24,015 nt of DNA from Bacteroidales bacterium UBA3816 (GCA_002368955.1 DFDY01000020.1:976-24990), one strand, 5' to 3'; shown: positions 15,506 to 24,015, counted from the first letter of the stretch. A program made the numbers and translations. Notes: generated by a model not told the origin, from the sequence alone.

Positions 15506-16534
15506 CTACTGATTGTCGTACTTCTCCACCTCGTCGTGAAAGAATTCGAGCTGCACTCCAGCCTGGGCAAAAAGGGCTTCGCTTTCGGCTCCGGCATGAT
15601 ACTTGCGTTCGCAGACCACACGTTTGATACCGCAATTGATGATGAGCATGGCGCAGGTGCGGCAGGGGGTCATGCGGCAATAGAGGGTGGCCCCGTCGAG
15701 GGCTATGCCGCGACGGGCGGCCTGACAGATGGCATTTTGTTCGGCATGGACAGTGCGGACACAGTGGGTGGTTATGTTGCCGTCTTCATCAATAGACTTG
15801 CGGAAGAGATGCCCCACCTCGTCGCAATGGGGCAACCCCGACGGAGAGCCCACATAACCAGAAACCAGCAGTTGACGGTCCTTGACAATGACACAGCCGC
15901 TGCGGCCTCGGTCGCAGGTGGCACGCTTGGAGACGGTGTTGGCCAACTCCATGAAATACTCATCCCAGCTGGGACGCTGGTAGAGAATTTGTTTGAGGAC
16001 TAGACGGACCTGCTCATTCAACTGCTCAATGGTGCCGCCGTTGTCGAAACGGTAGTCGGCATGGGCAATGCAGTAACCAAGATTTTGCTTGTTGGGGTCA
16101 TCGTTGTCCATCTCGCGCTGTTCGTTGGCAAGGAAGGTCTCGAAACTGATATGGTCGGTTTCGCTGCCACGAAGGACCACCCGCTCATAGCGCACCTTGG
16201 GCTCAGCATCCACTGCAAAGAGATAGAAGTTGGGCTTGTTGCGCAAGGCCTCCACCTCTCCTGGGGTACGGATGCTCTCAATGATGCAGTTTTTGCCCGA
16301 AGCATTGGCCTGCTCATAGAGCTGCTCAACAATCCAGGACGGGCTGTGCCGGGCCCTGAGGTCATTGCCCACTGCGGTCATGCTGTCGCGATTGACCGGC
16401 AGGCCCCGTCGCTGGATTTCCTGAGTAAGGAAGGCACGCACGGAATAATGGACAAAGTCTTTTTCTTTGACCAGATAGTCTACAATGGTACCCTTGCCGG
16501 CACCCAAAGTGCCTGTTATTCCTATGGTAATCAT
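15506..16534 (-). CDS. P-loop kinase-like domain fused to dCMP deaminase
   Basis: A cytoplasmic protein of 342 residues with two domains. Residues 1 to about 185 form a P-loop nucleotide-kinase-like domain: GTLGAGKGT at 8-16 (K14), then a layout like dephospho-CoA kinase or archaeal UPF0200 proteins (IIESIRTPGEVEALR, YERVVLRG, ADYRFDNGGTIEQL). Residues about 187-342 form a deoxycytidylate deaminase: RPSWDEYFMELA, HAE at 263-265 (zinc ligand H263, proton shuttle E265) and PCRTC at 290-294 (C291, C294). The deaminase converts dCMP (or dCTP in some relatives) to the uracil nucleotide, feeding dTMP synthesis. Stand-alone bacterial enzymes of this type are roughly 150 residues, so the kinase half is extra. 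It is last in the minus-strand block, 55 nt after purE. What the P-loop domain acts on is unknown. Confidence 0.92.
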   Translation of the reverse strand: MITIGITGTLGAGKGTIVDYLVKEKDFVHYSVRAFLTQEIQRRGLPVNRDSMTAVGNDLRARHSPSWIVEQLYEQANASGKNCIIESIRTPGEVEALRNKPNFYLFAVDAEPKVRYERVVLRGSETDHISFETFLANEQREMDNDDPNKQNLGYCIAHADYRFDNGGTIEQLNEQVRLVLKQILYQRPSWDEYFMELANTVSKRATCDRGRSGCVIVKDRQLLVSGYVGSPSGLPHCDEVGHLFRKSIDEDGNITTHCVRTVHAEQNAICQAARRGIALDGATLYCRMTPCRTCAMLIINCGIKRVVCERKYHAGAESEALFAQAGVQLEFFHDEVEKYDNQ

Positions 16535-16557
16535 CTGTGATAGGGTTTAAGACAGGG

Positions 16558-16575
16558 GACGGCGTTGCCGCCATC
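16558..16575 (-). other. Intercistronic GNRA-type hairpin between purE and the deaminase gene
   Basis: On the minus-strand transcript GAUGGCG and CGCCGUC form seven pairs (one G-U) closed by a GCAA tetraloop. No T-tract follows, so it is not an intrinsic terminator. It lies about 24 bases before the deaminase ATG and could influence mRNA stability or translation. Confidence 0.45.
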
Positions 16576-16589
16576 GGCTGCATTGATTA

Positions 16590-17096
16590 CTATACCTTAT
16601 ACTTATACTCTAGTTTGGCCAAGTCCTCGTTAGCCTTGACGATTTTCTTTTTGAGTCCTTGCTTGTAGGCCACCACTTTCTCCTGCAGGGCAGGGTTGCC
16701 CACGGCCATGATTTGAAGGGCCAGGACGGCAGCATTCTGGGCTCCATTGATGGCCACCGTAGCCACCGGAATTCCGGGAGGCATCTGGAGGATGGCAAGG
16801 GTGGCATCGAGGCCTTCAAGAACACTGCCCTTGATAGGCACGCCAATGACCGGCAGCGGGGTTTCAGCAGCAATGACACCGGGGAGGGCGGCCGCCATGC
16901 CGGCACCGGCTATGATCACCTGAATGCCTCGTTTGTGGGCATTGCGGGCAAAATCGGACACCTCTGCAGGGGTGCGGTGGGCTGAGAGGGCGTTGACCTC
17001 AAAGGGTATCTCCATCTCCTCCAAGAACTGGCAGGCCTTCTCCATGACCGGCAGGTCGCTGGTGCTGCCCATAATGATACTAACTAACGGATTCAT
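16590..17096 (-). CDS. purE: N5-carboxyaminoimidazole ribonucleotide mutase (PurE)
   Basis: Moves the carboxyl group of N5-CAIR to give CAIR in de novo purine synthesis. The 168 residues have the class I landmarks GSTSD at 10-14, SAHRTP at 38-43 with catalytic H40, GVPIKGS, and the helix INGAQNAAVLALQ. The loop reads GAGMAAALPG rather than the GAGGAAHLPG of enterobacteria, as I recall from other Bacteroidales PurE proteins. No PurK is nearby. It starts six bases after the gpsA stop, so the two are in one transcript. PurL, another enzyme of the pathway, is further upstream in the same block. Confidence 0.97.
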   Translation of the reverse strand: MNPLVSIIMGSTSDLPVMEKACQFLEEMEIPFEVNALSAHRTPAEVSDFARNAHKRGIQVIIAGAGMAAALPGVIAAETPLPVIGVPIKGSVLEGLDATLAILQMPPGIPVATVAINGAQNAAVLALQIMAVGNPALQEKVVAYKQGLKKKIVKANEDLAKLEYKYKV

Positions 17097-17102
17097 ATAA
17101 AG

Positions 17103-18158
17103 CTATTGATTTTCTATTTTAATGATGGGCATCTTGACTCCCGAACGAGGCTGCCCCTCCTCACCTTTGTAAATCTGCCAGGCTCTGAGAATCACATCGG
17201 GCCGGGCTCCCTCGTAAAGGACCATATAGACGGCCTGTGCTATGGGCATTTCGACGTTCAGTTGCTTGCGGATGTTCTCCAAACTTTTGACAGCATAATA
17301 GCCTTCGGCCACCATTTGCATTTCCAGCATGGCACTCTTCACGCTGTAGCCCATGCCAATCATGGTACCCAGCGTGCGGTTGCGGCTGAACTGGGAGTAG
17401 CAGGTGACCAGCAAGTCGCCTAAGAAGGGCGGCAGCAGTTCCGAGGTCATCTTTAGCTCGCGTCCCGGCTGCATGAGATGATAGAAAAGTTGCATCTCGG
17501 CCATGGAGACACTTACAAGCACCGCCATGAGGTTGTCGCCGCCACCAATGCCTTTGCAAAATCCTGCCGCCACGGCATAAACGTTCTTCAGGGCCGAGGC
17601 AAACTGAATGCCGCGCTGGTCGTCAGAAAGGCTTAGATTGATGTAGCGACAGCGGAGTTGGGCACGCACAGTTTCGGCCAATGAGCGATTGAGCGAGGCC
17701 ACTGTCAGGAAAGTGAGTTTCTCGCGGGCGATCTCTTCGGCATGGGTGGGGCCGCTGATGACACACAGTTGCTCGTTGGGGACCTGATAAACGTGTTCGA
17801 GATAGTCGGTCACCACCTCGTCGGTCTGGGGTATGAAACCTTTGATGGCAGAGATGAGGTAACGAGTACGCAACACCGCTGCCTCCACTGTCTGAAGGGC
17901 ACCATGAAGATAGGCTGTGGGTATGACGAGATAGATGAATTGGCATTTCTCCACCACCTCTTGGGCGGTTTCCACCACGGTGATGCGTTCCATGTTGAAA
18001 GCCACCTCACCCAGATAGCGCTTGTTGCGCCCCCTTCTGGCCAGGGTCTCTCTGATTTCGGGCTCACGAACGTACCAGCATACATGCGCCTCGGGCTGCT
18101 CAAGCAGCAGTTTTACGATAGCTGTGGCCATAGAGCCACTTCCTAGTATTCCTATCAT
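17103..18158 (-). CDS. gpsA: NAD(P)-dependent glycerol-3-phosphate dehydrogenase
   Basis: Reduces dihydroxyacetone phosphate to sn-glycerol-3-phosphate, the backbone of membrane phospholipids. The 351-residue protein begins with the dinucleotide-binding loop GILGSGSMATA (3-13), has ISAIKGF with K106, ISGPTHAEEIA (GP-S/T-A-E region) at about 134-144, and ALKNVYAVAAGF with the catalytic lysine K191, followed by the C-terminal all-helical domain (FLGDLLVTCYSQFSRNRTLG, AEGYYAVKS, MPIAQAVYMVLYEG). Length is slightly above the 330-340 typical of the family. It starts 30 nt after pepD and is followed six bases later by purE. Confidence 0.95.
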   Translation of the reverse strand: MIGILGSGSMATAIVKLLLEQPEAHVCWYVREPEIRETLARRGRNKRYLGEVAFNMERITVVETAQEVVEKCQFIYLVIPTAYLHGALQTVEAAVLRTRYLISAIKGFIPQTDEVVTDYLEHVYQVPNEQLCVISGPTHAEEIAREKLTFLTVASLNRSLAETVRAQLRCRYINLSLSDDQRGIQFASALKNVYAVAAGFCKGIGGGDNLMAVLVSVSMAEMQLFYHLMQPGRELKMTSELLPPFLGDLLVTCYSQFSRNRTLGTMIGMGYSVKSAMLEMQMVAEGYYAVKSLENIRKQLNVEMPIAQAVYMVLYEGARPDVILRAWQIYKGEEGQPRSGVKMPIIKIENQ

Positions 18159-18188
18159 GATGTTTTGTATTGGACAGGAAAATATTCT

Positions 18189-19643
18189 TTACTTGAGATT
18201 TTTCAGTATTTCAAGCGTGAGGTTCCAGAACATTTCCACTGTCTTGATTTCAATTTTTTCGCCCGGAGCATGAACTCCGCGGAGGGTGGGGCCGTAGCTT
18301 ATCATGTCCATCTGGGGATATTTCTCACCGATGAGGCCGCACTCCAGTCCAGCATGGATGGCACGCACCACGGGGTCGTGGCCAAACATGCGCTTGTAAG
18401 TCTCCACGCCCACCTTCAGCACCTTGCTGTCGGGGTTGGGGGTCCAGCCGGGGTAGCCGTCGCTGTGGCTGACATGGGCTCCAATCATGCGGAAGGTAGA
18501 CTCTATCTTTTGCGCCGCGGCCAGTTTGGCACTCTCCACAGAACTGCGCTGACTTGTGCAGATATGTATCTGACGGTCGTCCATCTTGACAGAGGCCAGG
18601 TTGGTGGAAGTCTCGACAAAGTTTTCTATTTCGCGGCTCATGGCAAGCACGCCGTGCGCACAGGCAAAGAGTGCGTCGAGCAGATTGCGGTGAGTCTGCT
18701 TGTCCATCAGACAGGAGGGCATCTCTATAGGTTCCATCGTCACCTCCAGTCCCGGCTCAGTGCTGCGGAACTCGAACTTGAGGTTTGTGGCAAAAGTGTC
18801 TACCATTTTCTTCAGTTCGGCTTCATACTCGGGCAGCACCACCACATCGGCCCATGCCTCACGCGCAATGGCATTGCGCAAATTGCCTCCATCAATGCGG
18901 GCAAGGCCAATATTGCATTTCTCTGTGGCGTTCCACAGGATGCGGGTGAGCATCTTGTTGGCATTGCCGCGGCCTTTATTGATGTCGTCGCCGCTGTGAC
19001 CACCCTGTAAGCCATAGACACGTATTCTGTAGGCCACTTCGCCAGCAGGCACAGGACGGGTGGTGTAGTCGATGTCGGCCACTGTGTCGATGCCGCCGGC
19101 ACAGCCAATGCAGTACTCGCCTTCGTCTTCATCGTCGAAGTTAAGCAAGATTTGGCTCTGGAGCCAGTCGGTGTGCAGGTTGCCGGCACCGGTGAGGCCA
19201 GTTTCCTCGTCCACGGTGAAAAGGCATTCCAGCGGGCCGTGGGCTATGGTCTTGTCGTCCAAGATAGCCAGGGCCGCAGCCACTCCTATGCCGTCGTCGG
19301 CTCCCAAGGTGGTGCCATCACCTATGAGCCAGCCATCCTCCACATATGCCTGTATGCCTTGTGTGAAGAAGTCGAATTGCTTGTCGCCATTCTTCTCGCA
19401 CACCATGTCCATATGGGCCTGCAGGCACACCCCGGGGGCATTCTCATAACCCGGATGGGCAGGCTTGCGGATGAGCACATTGCCCACCTCGTCCACAAAG
19501 GTCTCATAGTGGTGGTCTTTGCCGAATTGTTGTAGGTATGCCGAAACCTTCTCTTCGTGTTTGGAAGGACGGGGAATATTCATCAGTTCACCAAAGTACT
19601 GCCACACTTTGGCAGGTTGTAAATCTTTCAATGTATTATTCAT
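18189..19643 (-). CDS. pepD: Aminoacyl-histidine dipeptidase (M20 family)
   Basis: A cytosolic di-zinc dipeptidase that cleaves Xaa-His and other dipeptides. The 484 residues match PepD length. Metal-site motifs are visible in order: QAHMDMV at 75-81 (H77, D79), GADDG at 114-118 (bridging D116), and DEETG at 145-149 with the catalytic and ligand glutamates E146 and E147. The end motif SYGPTLRGVHAPGEKIEI holds the last zinc-ligand His, as in M20. No signal peptide is present. It follows the C10 peptidase gene by 48 nt, and this neighbourhood suggests peptide use as nutrients. Confidence 0.95.
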   Translation of the reverse strand: MNNTLKDLQPAKVWQYFGELMNIPRPSKHEEKVSAYLQQFGKDHHYETFVDEVGNVLIRKPAHPGYENAPGVCLQAHMDMVCEKNGDKQFDFFTQGIQAYVEDGWLIGDGTTLGADDGIGVAAALAILDDKTIAHGPLECLFTVDEETGLTGAGNLHTDWLQSQILLNFDDEDEGEYCIGCAGGIDTVADIDYTTRPVPAGEVAYRIRVYGLQGGHSGDDINKGRGNANKMLTRILWNATEKCNIGLARIDGGNLRNAIAREAWADVVVLPEYEAELKKMVDTFATNLKFEFRSTEPGLEVTMEPIEMPSCLMDKQTHRNLLDALFACAHGVLAMSREIENFVETSTNLASVKMDDRQIHICTSQRSSVESAKLAAAQKIESTFRMIGAHVSHSDGYPGWTPNPDSKVLKVGVETYKRMFGHDPVVRAIHAGLECGLIGEKYPQMDMISYGPTLRGVHAPGEKIEIKTVEMFWNLTLEILKNLK

Positions 19644-19691
19644 ATTTTATTCTGATTTAGTACTATAGAGTTCATATTTTACCTGCAGGGC

Positions 19692-21227
19692 TTACAGCAC
19701 AACGACCTTACGACCCAACTGGTTGCCGACGCGCACAACATAGATACCTTGGCGGACGGCCACCGTCCACTCTTTGCCCTCGCGCGCGCTGCGTTGTGCC
19801 ACTGGCCGCCCCATTAAGTCGTAGACGACGACAGCCTTACCTTCACATCCGCTCACCCTGATGTGACCCTCCTGGCCATAAGCCATGGTCCTTTCTATCT
19901 GGCGAGGGTCGATGGCGGCGGGGTCGTAGCCATGATAGCTGGTGTCTGGCTGCAGACCGATGACAGCCCCGTGCCATTGGGTGAAGTCGCTGTTGCCGGG
20001 GGTCATGGCATCCAACTTGAAATAGCCGTCAGAACTGCCGCTCCAGCCCCAGTTGATGTGGAACATGTTGGAGTCCGTGGCATCGGAGAAATATCCGTCA
20101 ATGACATATCCGTGGCCCGAGGTGCCGCTGTGGCCGTCCTCGCTGTCGTCCTTGGACCAACCGGCATAGTATACGGGCATGCTGTCTGCCAAACTTTGGT
20201 AGAGCATCCGCAACCAAAGGCTGTCGCTGTGGACCGAATCGCGCATTCCGGCATAGCTGTACTTATAGCCAAAATGGCGCGGGATGCGGGTGTCGGTGCC
20301 TACGGTGGCCGAAAGGTGGAGACTGGTGTCGTAAATGGCATATTCGGGCAGCGACCAGCAGCCGCTGGCGTCCAGTCCATAATTCATGTCAAGGGAAACC
20401 CCTATCTGATACAGTAAAGTGGAGATAGCGGTAATAACCGATTCGGGGCTGTTGATATAGGCATAATCATTCATATTGGCCCAATCGTAATAGGTATGCT
20501 CAAAATCGGCCGACAGCTCTCCCCAACGCCAGTCACCATAGGCAGCCGGATTGTCGGCTCCATTGTAGGCGTGCTGGCCAAAACCATGCTCGGGATAGTC
20601 CCAGTAGTTCATAATCATGCCGAAGGCCGTGGCCACACACCCCGTCACCGAGCCGCCCGGACAACGCCGGTTATAGGGATTGCCCTGTCCCCATATCATG
20701 TTACCCAGCAGACGGGCTATGTTGTCGTCGTAGAAATCGCCCTTGCCATCGACCTCATAGTGCCGGATGGCCTCTGTCAGGGCCTCGCCACTGACCATCG
20801 CATCCCATTTGTGCTGCACCTCGGGGGTGGCTACGGCGCCCCGCTGGCGTGCAGCCGCTATCTGTCGTCCATACTGCTCCAGATGGAACCGCACGGCGGG
20901 ATTGGCCTCAAAGGCGCCCTCGTCGGAGAAAGCCAGAATGGGGGCGGCAACATCGTCGCCGCTCACCACGACAAACCCTTCGCGGCCGCCGTCGGCAATG
21001 GTATAATCAAAAACAAAAATATCCGCAATGCCCACCGCTAGAGTCACATCCCGCAGCTGACAATCGGCATAGGGGTCCAGCCCATGCGTAGTCTTGTGCT
21101 GCAACTCCCAGCTGCAAAGGCGTGCGGCAGTCTCAGCCACTTTCCGCGCCCGCTGGGGGGTCACGGGCGATGCCACCGCTCCCACCGCGACCATCAGGGC
21201 CAATACGACAAATGATAATCTTTTCAT
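19692..21227 (-). CDS. Secreted C10 (streptopain-like) cysteine peptidase with T9SS tail
   Basis: An exported protease of 511 residues. A signal peptide (MKRLSFVVLALMVAVGAVAS) is followed by an inhibitory prodomain of the Spi type (about 21-165), then the papain-like C10 domain: GGSVTGCVATAFGMIMNYW with nucleophile C197, GTSGHGYVIDGY with catalytic H372, and FHINWGWSG (N392, W393). The last 80 or so residues (about 430-511) form a C-terminal sorting domain, ending GIYVVRVGNQLGRKVVVL, the pattern recognised by the type IX secretion system. So the enzyme should be released or attached at the cell surface after prodomain removal. Streptopain and Prevotella/Porphyromonas relatives degrade host or food proteins. 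It follows purL by 20 nt and precedes pepD by 48 nt. Confidence 0.93.
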   Translation of the reverse strand: MKRLSFVVLALMVAVGAVASPVTPQRARKVAETAARLCSWELQHKTTHGLDPYADCQLRDVTLAVGIADIFVFDYTIADGGREGFVVVSGDDVAAPILAFSDEGAFEANPAVRFHLEQYGRQIAAARQRGAVATPEVQHKWDAMVSGEALTEAIRHYEVDGKGDFYDDNIARLLGNMIWGQGNPYNRRCPGGSVTGCVATAFGMIMNYWDYPEHGFGQHAYNGADNPAAYGDWRWGELSADFEHTYYDWANMNDYAYINSPESVITAISTLLYQIGVSLDMNYGLDASGCWSLPEYAIYDTSLHLSATVGTDTRIPRHFGYKYSYAGMRDSVHSDSLWLRMLYQSLADSMPVYYAGWSKDDSEDGHSGTSGHGYVIDGYFSDATDSNMFHINWGWSGSSDGYFKLDAMTPGNSDFTQWHGAVIGLQPDTSYHGYDPAAIDPRQIERTMAYGQEGHIRVSGCEGKAVVVYDLMGRPVAQRSAREGKEWTVAVRQGIYVVRVGNQLGRKVVVL

Positions 21228-21247
21228 ATACTTATAGTTTAAAGTAA

Positions 21248-24015
21248 CTATTTAAAATACTCCACACCGCTCTCAAATATCCGCTGGTCTTGGTCACCGT
21301 AGATATTCAGGTAGGTGCCTTCGCGGCGGCGTTCGCTGTGGGCCATCTTGCCCAGCACGCGGCCGTCGGGACTGGTGATGCCCTCAATGGCACAGTAGGA
21401 GCCGTTCATATTGAAGGGTTCATCCATAGTCACCTTGCCGTCGAGATCCACATAGCGGGTGGCCACCTGCCCATTGGCAAAGAGCTGGTCGAGCCACGAC
21501 TGTGGAGCCACAAAGCGCCCCTCGCCATGCGAGATAGGCACCACATAGCTCTTGCCCAGTTCGGCCTGTCGCAGCCAAGGCGAGAGATTGCTCACCACCT
21601 GGGTGTGGGCTATCATGCTCTGGTGACGGCCGATGGTGTTGAACGTCAGCGTGGGCGAGTCGGCCTGTTGCTGGCATATCTCGCCGTATGGCACCAATCC
21701 CAGTTTCACTAGGGCCTGGAAACCGTTGCAGATGCCCAGCATCAAACCGTCGCGCTCCTTCAGCAGGCGCATCACAGCATCGGATATCTGCCCATTGCGG
21801 AAAACGCTGGTGATGAACTTGGCACTGCCCTCGGGCTCGTCGCCCGCCGAGAAACCGCCCGGAATCATCACTATCTGGCTTTCCTCTATGGCCTTGGCGT
21901 AAGCCGCCACACTCTCGTTGATTTGGCTGGCATTCTGGTTGCGGAAGACCAGTGTCTCCACCTCAGCTCCCGCCCGCAGGAAAGCCCGCGCCGAGTCATA
22001 CTCGCAGTTGGTGCCGGGAAACACCGGTATGAACACCTTAGGTTTGGCCACCTTGTGACGGCAGAGGTAGACCTTTTTCGACTTAAAGAGTTTCGGAGCA
22101 GCCGGCGTTGTGGCCGGAGTGCGGCTGCTGGTGGGGAAAATATCCTCCAGTGTGGCCGTCCACGATTGAAGCATCTCGTCCATGCCGATGGTTTCGCCAG
22201 CCACTTCAAAGCGGCCGTCGTCCGTCACGCGGCCTATCTTGCGCGCCACGGCGGGCAGGTCGCCACAGTTAGCCACCTCCACCACAATGGCACCATATTT
22301 CTTCTCAAAGAGTTCTTCTGCCTCAAACTTGCCGTCAAAGCGCACACCCAAGCCATTGCCAAAAGCCATCTTGCTCACCGCCTCGGCAATGCCGCCGAAG
22401 CCAACTGCATATGCTGCCCTCACGACTCCGCGTGCCACGGCCTGATAGAGAGCTCCATACATAGCCATAAGCTGGCCATAGTTGGGCATACCCATCTTGT
22501 CGGGCTTCACTTCCAGCAGATAGAGATAGCTGCCCGCCTTCTTCAGTTCGGGCGTCACCACCTGATGAATATTGCCGATGCCCACGGCAAAGCTGCACAG
22601 CGTGGGGGGCACGTCGATGTCGTTGAAGGTGCCGCTCATAGAGTCCTTGCCGCCAATGGCGGGCAGTTTCAACCCCATCTGGGCACTGTAGGCACCCAGC
22701 AAGGCACTCAGAGGCTGACCCCAGCGGTAGGGGTCCTGTCCCAGTTTCTTAAAATATTCTTGGAAGGTGAGTCGTATGCGCTTCACGTCGCCACCTGCCG
22801 AGGCCACCTTGGCCACCGAGTCCACCACGGCATACACCGCACCGTGGAAGGGACTCCAACTGCTCAGGTAGGGGTCGAAGCCATAACTCATCATCGTCAC
22901 CGTGTCGCACTTGGCGGTCAGCGTGGGCAGCTGGCCAATCATGCACTGCGTGGGGGTCAGCTGGCTCTTGCCGCCATAGGGCATCACTACGCTGCCTGCC
23001 CCAATGGTGCTGTCGAACATCTCCACCAGTCCCTTCTGCGAGCATACGTTCAGGTCTGCCAAGTTTTTCAGCCAACGCTCCTTGATACTTGCCTGCGGGG
23101 CAGTGGCACACTTGGCGCAGTCGCCCTCGGGCATTGCCACGTTCACCTTAGTCTCCTGATGGGCACCGTTGGTGTCGATGAAACGGCGGCTCAGGTTCAC
23201 AATCTCCTTACCGCGCCAGCTGATGACCATGCGGGGTTCCTCGGTCACCTTGGCCACCACCACGGCTTCCAGGTTCTCCTCGTCGGCATAACGCAGCATC
23301 TGGTCCACATTCTTGGGGTCGACCACTATGGCCATGCGCTCCTGGCTCTCGCTGATGGCCAGCTCCGTGCCGTCCAGGCCGGCATATTTCTTAGGCACTC
23401 GGTCCAGGTCAATCTGCAATCCGTCGGCCAGCTCGCCGATGGCCACACTCACGCCGCCTGCGCCAAAGTCGTTGCATTTCTTAATCAGGCTGGAGACCTC
23501 CTCGCGGCGGAACAGGCGCTGAATCTTGCGCTCGGTGGGGGCATTGCCCTTCTGCACCTCGGCCCCGCAGGTGGTCAGCGAGGCGGTGTTGTGGGCCTTC
23601 GAGGCCCCTGTTGCGCCGCCGCAGCCGTCGCGGCCAGTGCGGCCTCCCAGCAGGATGATGACGTCGCCGGGGTCGCTGGTCAGCCTCTTCACCTGGCGGC
23701 GGGGGGCTGCAGCCACCACGGCCCCAATCTCCATGCGTTTGGCCACATAGTTGGGGTGATATATCTCGTTCACCAAGCCTGTGGCCAGTCCTATCTGGTT
23801 GCCATAGCTGCTGTAGCCATGGGCGGCAGTGGTGACAATCTTACGCTGGGGCAGTTTGCCCGGCAGGGTCTCGTTCATCGGGCGTGTGGGGTCGGCAGCA
23901 CCTGTCACGCGCATGGCCTGATAAACATAGGTGCGCCCGCTCAGGGGGTCGCGGATGCAGCCGCCCAGACAGGTGGCCGCACCACCGAAAGGCTCAATCT
24001 CGGTGGGGTGGTTGT
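21248..24015 (-). CDS. purL: Phosphoribosylformylglycinamidine synthase (PurL), 5' end cut by the window
   Basis: Makes FGAM from FGAR, glutamine and ATP in purine synthesis. The frame stays open through the right edge (NHPTEIEPFGGAATCLGG at the border), so about 921 C-terminal residues are visible of a large single-chain enzyme usually near 1,200-1,300. The synthase half shows PFGGAATCLGGCIRDP and GGRTGRDGCGGATGASKAHN, plus MSYGFDPYLSSWSPFHGA. The glutaminase domain is at the C-terminus: VFPGTNCEYDSARAF, the nucleophile cysteine in MLGICNGFQAL, SHGEGRF, and MAHSERR, where the usual PHPER is PH-to-AH and P-to-S changed. It is the first gene seen of the minus-strand block. Confidence 0.96.
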   Translation of the reverse strand, partial: NHPTEIEPFGGAATCLGGCIRDPLSGRTYVYQAMRVTGAADPTRPMNETLPGKLPQRKIVTTAAHGYSSYGNQIGLATGLVNEIYHPNYVAKRMEIGAVVAAAPRRQVKRLTSDPGDVIILLGGRTGRDGCGGATGASKAHNTASLTTCGAEVQKGNAPTERKIQRLFRREEVSSLIKKCNDFGAGGVSVAIGELADGLQIDLDRVPKKYAGLDGTELAISESQERMAIVVDPKNVDQMLRYADEENLEAVVVAKVTEEPRMVISWRGKEIVNLSRRFIDTNGAHQETKVNVAMPEGDCAKCATAPQASIKERWLKNLADLNVCSQKGLVEMFDSTIGAGSVVMPYGGKSQLTPTQCMIGQLPTLTAKCDTVTMMSYGFDPYLSSWSPFHGAVYAVVDSVAKVASAGGDVKRIRLTFQEYFKKLGQDPYRWGQPLSALLGAYSAQMGLKLPAIGGKDSMSGTFNDIDVPPTLCSFAVGIGNIHQVVTPELKKAGSYLYLLEVKPDKMGMPNYGQLMAMYGALYQAVARGVVRAAYAVGFGGIAEAVSKMAFGNGLGVRFDGKFEAEELFEKKYGAIVVEVANCGDLPAVARKIGRVTDDGRFEVAGETIGMDEMLQSWTATLEDIFPTSSRTPATTPAAPKLFKSKKVYLCRHKVAKPKVFIPVFPGTNCEYDSARAFLRAGAEVETLVFRNQNASQINESVAAYAKAIEESQIVMIPGGFSAGDEPEGSAKFITSVFRNGQISDAVMRLLKERDGLMLGICNGFQALVKLGLVPYGEICQQQADSPTLTFNTIGRHQSMIAHTQVVSNLSPWLRQAELGKSYVVPISHGEGRFVAPQSWLDQLFANGQVATRYVDLDGKVTMDEPFNMNGSYCAIEGITSPDGRVLGKMAHSERRREGTYLNIYGDQDQRIFESGVEYFK

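Overview
The window looks like a chromosomal segment of a Bacteroidota bacterium, most likely of the order Bacteroidales; genus cannot be fixed from the sequence alone. The evidence is phylum-style promoters (-7 TAnnTTTG) with no Shine-Dalgarno-like start contexts, many signal-peptide proteins predicted to be outer-membrane beta-barrels, a secreted C10 cysteine peptidase with a type IX secretion (T9SS) C-terminal tail, and the single-chain large PurL. Coding DNA is mostly GC-rich. One gene, a uracil-DNA-glycosylase-superfamily protein at 9207-9875, is clearly AT-richer than its neighbours.

Layout. (1) 94-9875, plus strand, a tightly packed run of six genes: secreted protein of unknown function, M48 metalloprotease fused to a C-terminal beta-barrel (14-nt overlap with the gene before), uvrA, small four-helix membrane protein, mnmE, UDG-superfamily protein. 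It closes with an AT-rich hairpin terminator whose T-tract overlaps the serS promoter. (2) serS (9990-11264), with its own terminator. (3) A gene-free stretch (11265-11806) lying between the serS terminator and an opposing terminator, with two clean inverted repeats. (4) Divergent outer-membrane genes: a beta-barrel protein (minus, 11807-12580) and a porin-like protein (plus, TTG start at 12699). The porin-like gene is followed 25 nt later by a polytopic Gate/nucleoside-recognition-type inner-membrane protein. (5) A 55-residue 2[4Fe-4S] ferredoxin with its own -7 element and a terminator usable in both directions. (6) A minus-strand block transcribed right to left: purL (cut by the right edge), C10 peptidase, pepD, gpsA, purE, and a P-loop kinase-dCMP deaminase fusion.

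How it fits together. Most genes are housekeeping: nucleotide-excision repair (UvrA), tRNA wobble-uridine modification (MnmE), seryl-tRNA charging, purine synthesis (PurL, PurE), glycerol-3-phosphate supply (GpsA) and peptide breakdown (PepD, secreted C10 peptidase). The parts most worth a second look are the kinase-deaminase fusion (15506-16534), whose domain order recalls both yeast Dcd1 and AvcD-type anti-phage deaminases; the AT-rich UDG-superfamily gene joined to the end of the mnmE operon; the M48-barrel fusion; the porin/Gate pair; and the structured gene-free segment after serS. I see no CRISPR array, tRNA, rRNA, insertion sequence or phage gene.
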